Source of the DNA: an uncultured Porphyromonadaceae bacterium
GTDB taxonomy: Bacteria > Bacteroidota > Bacteroidia > Bacteroidales > Muribaculaceae
Assembly (NCBI GenBank): GCA_947176285.1
Contig: CAMWQF010000142.1
Span: 1 to 7,278, forward strand
Direction: 5' to 3'
DNA length: 7,278 bases
The translations under genes were made by a program, and so were the position numbers. The notes beneath the pieces were generated by a model that saw only the letters and a program-made list of their open reading frames with translations, was not told where the DNA came from and did no database searches. This document shows, in pieces, positions 5,793 to 7,278 of this stretch (position 1 is its first letter; each line of letters begins with the position of its first letter).

Positions 5793-6813
5793 GTAATCGG
5801 TCTAGTTGAGCTTGCAGTTCTTCCTTTCGCGGGAGATACAACTGATAGCGGGCTGTAAACAATTGGTTGGTTATACCTTCAAGAGCATATTCCATCAAAA
5901 CCTCATCACGACGAGAACCTAATACAATGCCTATTGGAGGGTTATCATCGGGCATACATACTTCTGTCTTAAAATAATTAAGATAGAGATTCATTTGGCC
6001 TATATCGTGATGTGTTATCTCATTTCGTTTCAAATCCAATAATACGTAACATTTTAAGATACAATTATAAAACACCAAATCCACTTTAAATTGCCGTCCG
6101 CCAATTGGCATCACATATTGTCTTCCATAAAAAGCGAAACCTCTTCCTAATTCAAGAAGGAATTTTTCCATATTGTCAAGGAGAGCCTTTTCCAAGTCAC
6201 TTTCTTTATAGCGTCTCTTCTTTTCTAATCCTGTAAATTCGAGAACAAATGGATCGTGAATTATATCCTCTGCAGTCATGACAGTGTGACCTTGTCGAGA
6301 AAGTTCCAATACTCCTTTCTTATCTGAACTTAAAGCAATCCTATGAAATAGGGATGATTTTATTTGTCTCCGCAATTCCCGAACTTTCCATTTTTGAGTA
6401 ATCGCTTCCTGAAAATAAAATTGCCGTTCCATTTCATCTTCACATTTTAATAGTTCGAAATAATGACTCCATGTCAAAAGGTGAGACATTGTCTCACCTT
6501 TTGGGAAACACAAATAGAACTTTCTCATATAAATGATATTAGACCGACTGAATCCTCGACCTCTACGTGCTGTAAGATCTTTTGCCAATTGAATAATTAG
6601 TTTCTTTCCATATTCTGCCCTTACATTCCCCTGTTGCTCAAACTCAACAATATACTTTCCGGTCTCCCAATTGGCATCAAGCAATTCTGTATTTACTGCT
6701 GACGCAGCACGGCTTTTTGCATTGGTCCATAAACTATCAATTTTGCGTACCAACACATCATACTCTTTCTTAATAACCACGCCATTATTGGTATCACCCT
6801 CAAATTGCTCCAT
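5773..6813 (-). CDS. DUF1016/YhcG-type PD-(D/E)XK nuclease-domain protein
   Basis: The 346-residue protein has the two-part architecture of the DUF1016 (YhcG) family. A helical N-terminal domain (about 18-165) carries the family strings ANWETGKYIVEFEQQG, YGKKLIIQLAKDL, GRGFSRSNIIYMRKFY and LTWSHYFELL. A C-terminal PD-(D/E)XK nuclease-like domain follows (about 185-330). Active-site candidates are Asp245 in FKVDLVFY and Asp260-x-Lys262 in LLDLK (Asp where many relatives have Glu), followed by GQMNLYLNY with Gln273. Length is typical and no disruption is seen. The family's exact biological role is not settled; links to DNA repair and mobile DNA have been suggested. The gene is AT-rich (22 of 60 bases G/C at 6181-6240, versus 35 of 60 at 3061-3120 in the regulator gene), has its own promoter and is flanked by 31-bp repeats, suggesting acquisition as a unit. 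Confidence 0.92.
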   Translation of the reverse strand: MEQFEGDTNNGVVIKKEYDVLVRKIDSLWTNAKSRAASAVNTELLDANWETGKYIVEFEQQGNVRAEYGKKLIIQLAKDLTARRGRGFSRSNIIYMRKFYLCFPKGETMSHLLTWSHYFELLKCEDEMERQFYFQEAITQKWKVRELRRQIKSSLFHRIALSSDKKGVLELSRQGHTVMTAEDIIHDPFVLEFTGLEKKRRYKESDLEKALLDNMEKFLLELGRGFAFYGRQYVMPIGGRQFKVDLVFYNCILKCYVLLDLKRNEITHHDIGQMNLYLNYFKTEVCMPDDNPPIGIVLGSRRDEVLMEYALEGITNQLFTARYQLYLPRKEELQAQLDRLLNETEI

Positions 6814-6842
6814 TTTTTCAACTATATTTCTTCAAATAATGA

Positions 6843-6874
6843 CAAAGTTAACAAATTTTGTTGACTACAAGAAA
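6843..6874 (-). promoter_or_regulatory. Promoter of the nuclease gene with overlapping dyad operator candidate
   Basis: On the minus strand TAACTTTG (6850-6843) is an exact -7 match. A -33 element is less clear: TTG (6870-6868) at 17 nt or TTTC (6874-6871) at 20 nt. An inverted repeat, GTTAACAAA (6847-6855) and TTTGTTGAC (6857-6865), pairs at eight of nine positions around one central base. It overlaps the -7 box and fills the spacer, where a repressor would block transcription. Operator function is inference. Confidence 0.55.
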
Positions 6875-6994
6875 TTTTCAATAATCTTTTTGCAAAATGA
6901 CCATCGATTCTAACTACAAGTGCATAATTAAGCAATATTTTTGAAAAATTCGGTGAACGCAGTAGAATAATTGAGTATTTGAATTGTCACCTTC

Positions 6995-7025
6995 GTTTTT
7001 TATTACGTTTTATCTAATCAATGGA
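6995..7025. repeat. 31-bp perfect direct repeat, copy 2 (after tautomerase remnant)
   Basis: This is identical to 5569-5599. Here the TAATCAAT within the repeat (7015-7022) is also the left arm of an 8-bp inverted repeat with ATTGATTA (7035-7042), which lies just past the tautomerase stop. The copy 1 context lacks that second arm. The dyad is therefore specific to this junction. Confidence 0.95.
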
Positions 7026-7043
7026 AATGAAGGGATTGATTAT

Positions 7044-7276
7044 TTATTGAGGAAATGACTTGCAGAAACCTTGCTTGTTAAACTGATAGTACATCTCTAC
7101 TCGTTCCTGGATTTCCCGCCGATACCAAAATTCTCGTTGGGAACCTCTTTGATGGTCACCATAAAGAACTGTTACGGGATATGGGTAATCTCGGAAGCAG
7201 TAGCTGTGAGGCGTTCAATTAATTCTTTCTTTTGCTCAGCAGTTAGTTTTCCGCTCTCTATCGATATGTACGGCAT
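7044..7276 (-). pseudogene. 4-oxalocrotonate tautomerase-family gene, broken by a nonsense codon
   Basis: The frame starts MPYISIESGKLTAEQKKELI, with Pro directly after Met as in the tautomerase superfamily, where the freed N-terminal proline is the catalytic base. After HIP (codons 32-34) comes a TAA (7174-7172). The same frame then continues QFFMVTIKEVP and NENFGIGGKS, which is the expected second half of a 4-OT/DmpI-type subunit, before a TAG at 7099-7097. The frame is therefore interrupted mid-domain. Near codon 55 (GGGAAATCC) a switch to another frame gives IQERVEMYYQFNKQGF and a stop at 7046-7044, so an A deletion there may be a second lesion. The codon before QFF could have been CAA or GAA. 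Residues beyond the window do not matter for the start, since Met-Pro defines it. The gene lies upstream of the interrupted SMR-bla operon. Confidence 0.8.
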
Positions 7277-7278
7277 AA

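Noticed and set aside
7044..7175. Open frame continuing from the tautomerase nonsense codon in another frame (VTVLYGDHQ and on)
   Set aside because: A single shift just before the TAA would give a stop-free reading to 7044, but that peptide does not resemble a tautomerase, whereas the original frame after the TAA (QFFMVTIKEVP, GIGGK) does. Only its last part may be the true C-terminus.
1..7278. tRNA, rRNA or CRISPR array
   Set aside because: No tRNA-like cloverleaf, rRNA segment or regularly spaced repeat series was seen; the only long repeat is the two-copy 31-mer.

Overview
The window looks like a Bacteroidota (Bacteroidales) genome, possibly a gut Muribaculaceae relative. The evidence is promoter boxes of the TAnnTTTG (-7) type with upstream TTG/TTTG (-33), weak Shine-Dalgarno signals, a membrane-anchored TPR/HTH regulator, DUF2807-like exported proteins and a subclass A2 (CfxA/CblA/CepA-like) beta-lactamase. 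The taxon below phylum or order is inference. Every gene I can support confidently lies on the minus strand, so the window reads biologically from right to left.

Layout from high to low coordinates. (1) 7276-7044: a small 4-oxalocrotonate-tautomerase-family gene broken by an in-frame TAA and probably a frameshift. (2) 7025-5569: a roughly 1.4-kb AT-rich module carrying one DUF1016/YhcG-type PD-(D/E)XK nuclease gene with its own promoter and a dyad operator candidate. The module is bounded by a perfect 31-bp direct repeat (5569-5599 and 6995-7025). (3) 5567-4120: an SMR-family transporter, a previously unlisted 74-codon gene (readable only across a one-base frameshift), and an apparently intact class A beta-lactamase. 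The three are tightly packed (7-nt gap, then ATGA overlap). Removing one repeat copy plus the module would place the tautomerase about 50 bp upstream of the SMR gene, so I infer that the nuclease module interrupted a tautomerase-SMR-small protein-beta-lactamase operon.

(4) 4119-3943: an intergenic region with several AT-rich dyads and a clear promoter. (5) 3942-1128: a three-gene operon joined by two ATGA overlaps. It encodes a membrane-spanning TPR protein with a C-terminal HTH-like region, followed by two diverged paralogous exported proteins with DUF2807-like beta-solenoid character. It ends in a very strong hairpin (1052-1108) whose stem resembles the terminal inverted repeat of IS150-group IS3 elements. 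(6) 958-146: an inositol-monophosphatase-family gene with its own promoter, whose -33 box is formed by the edge of that hairpin. (7) 1-145: no gene, but two short GC-rich hairpins resembling a REP-type dispersed repeat.

The most unusual items are the 31-bp repeats around the nuclease gene, the frameshifted small gene coupled to the beta-lactamase, the decayed tautomerase, and the hairpin that is terminator, IS-end look-alike and promoter part at once. I did not find a clear defence system, CRISPR array, RNA gene or complete insertion sequence.
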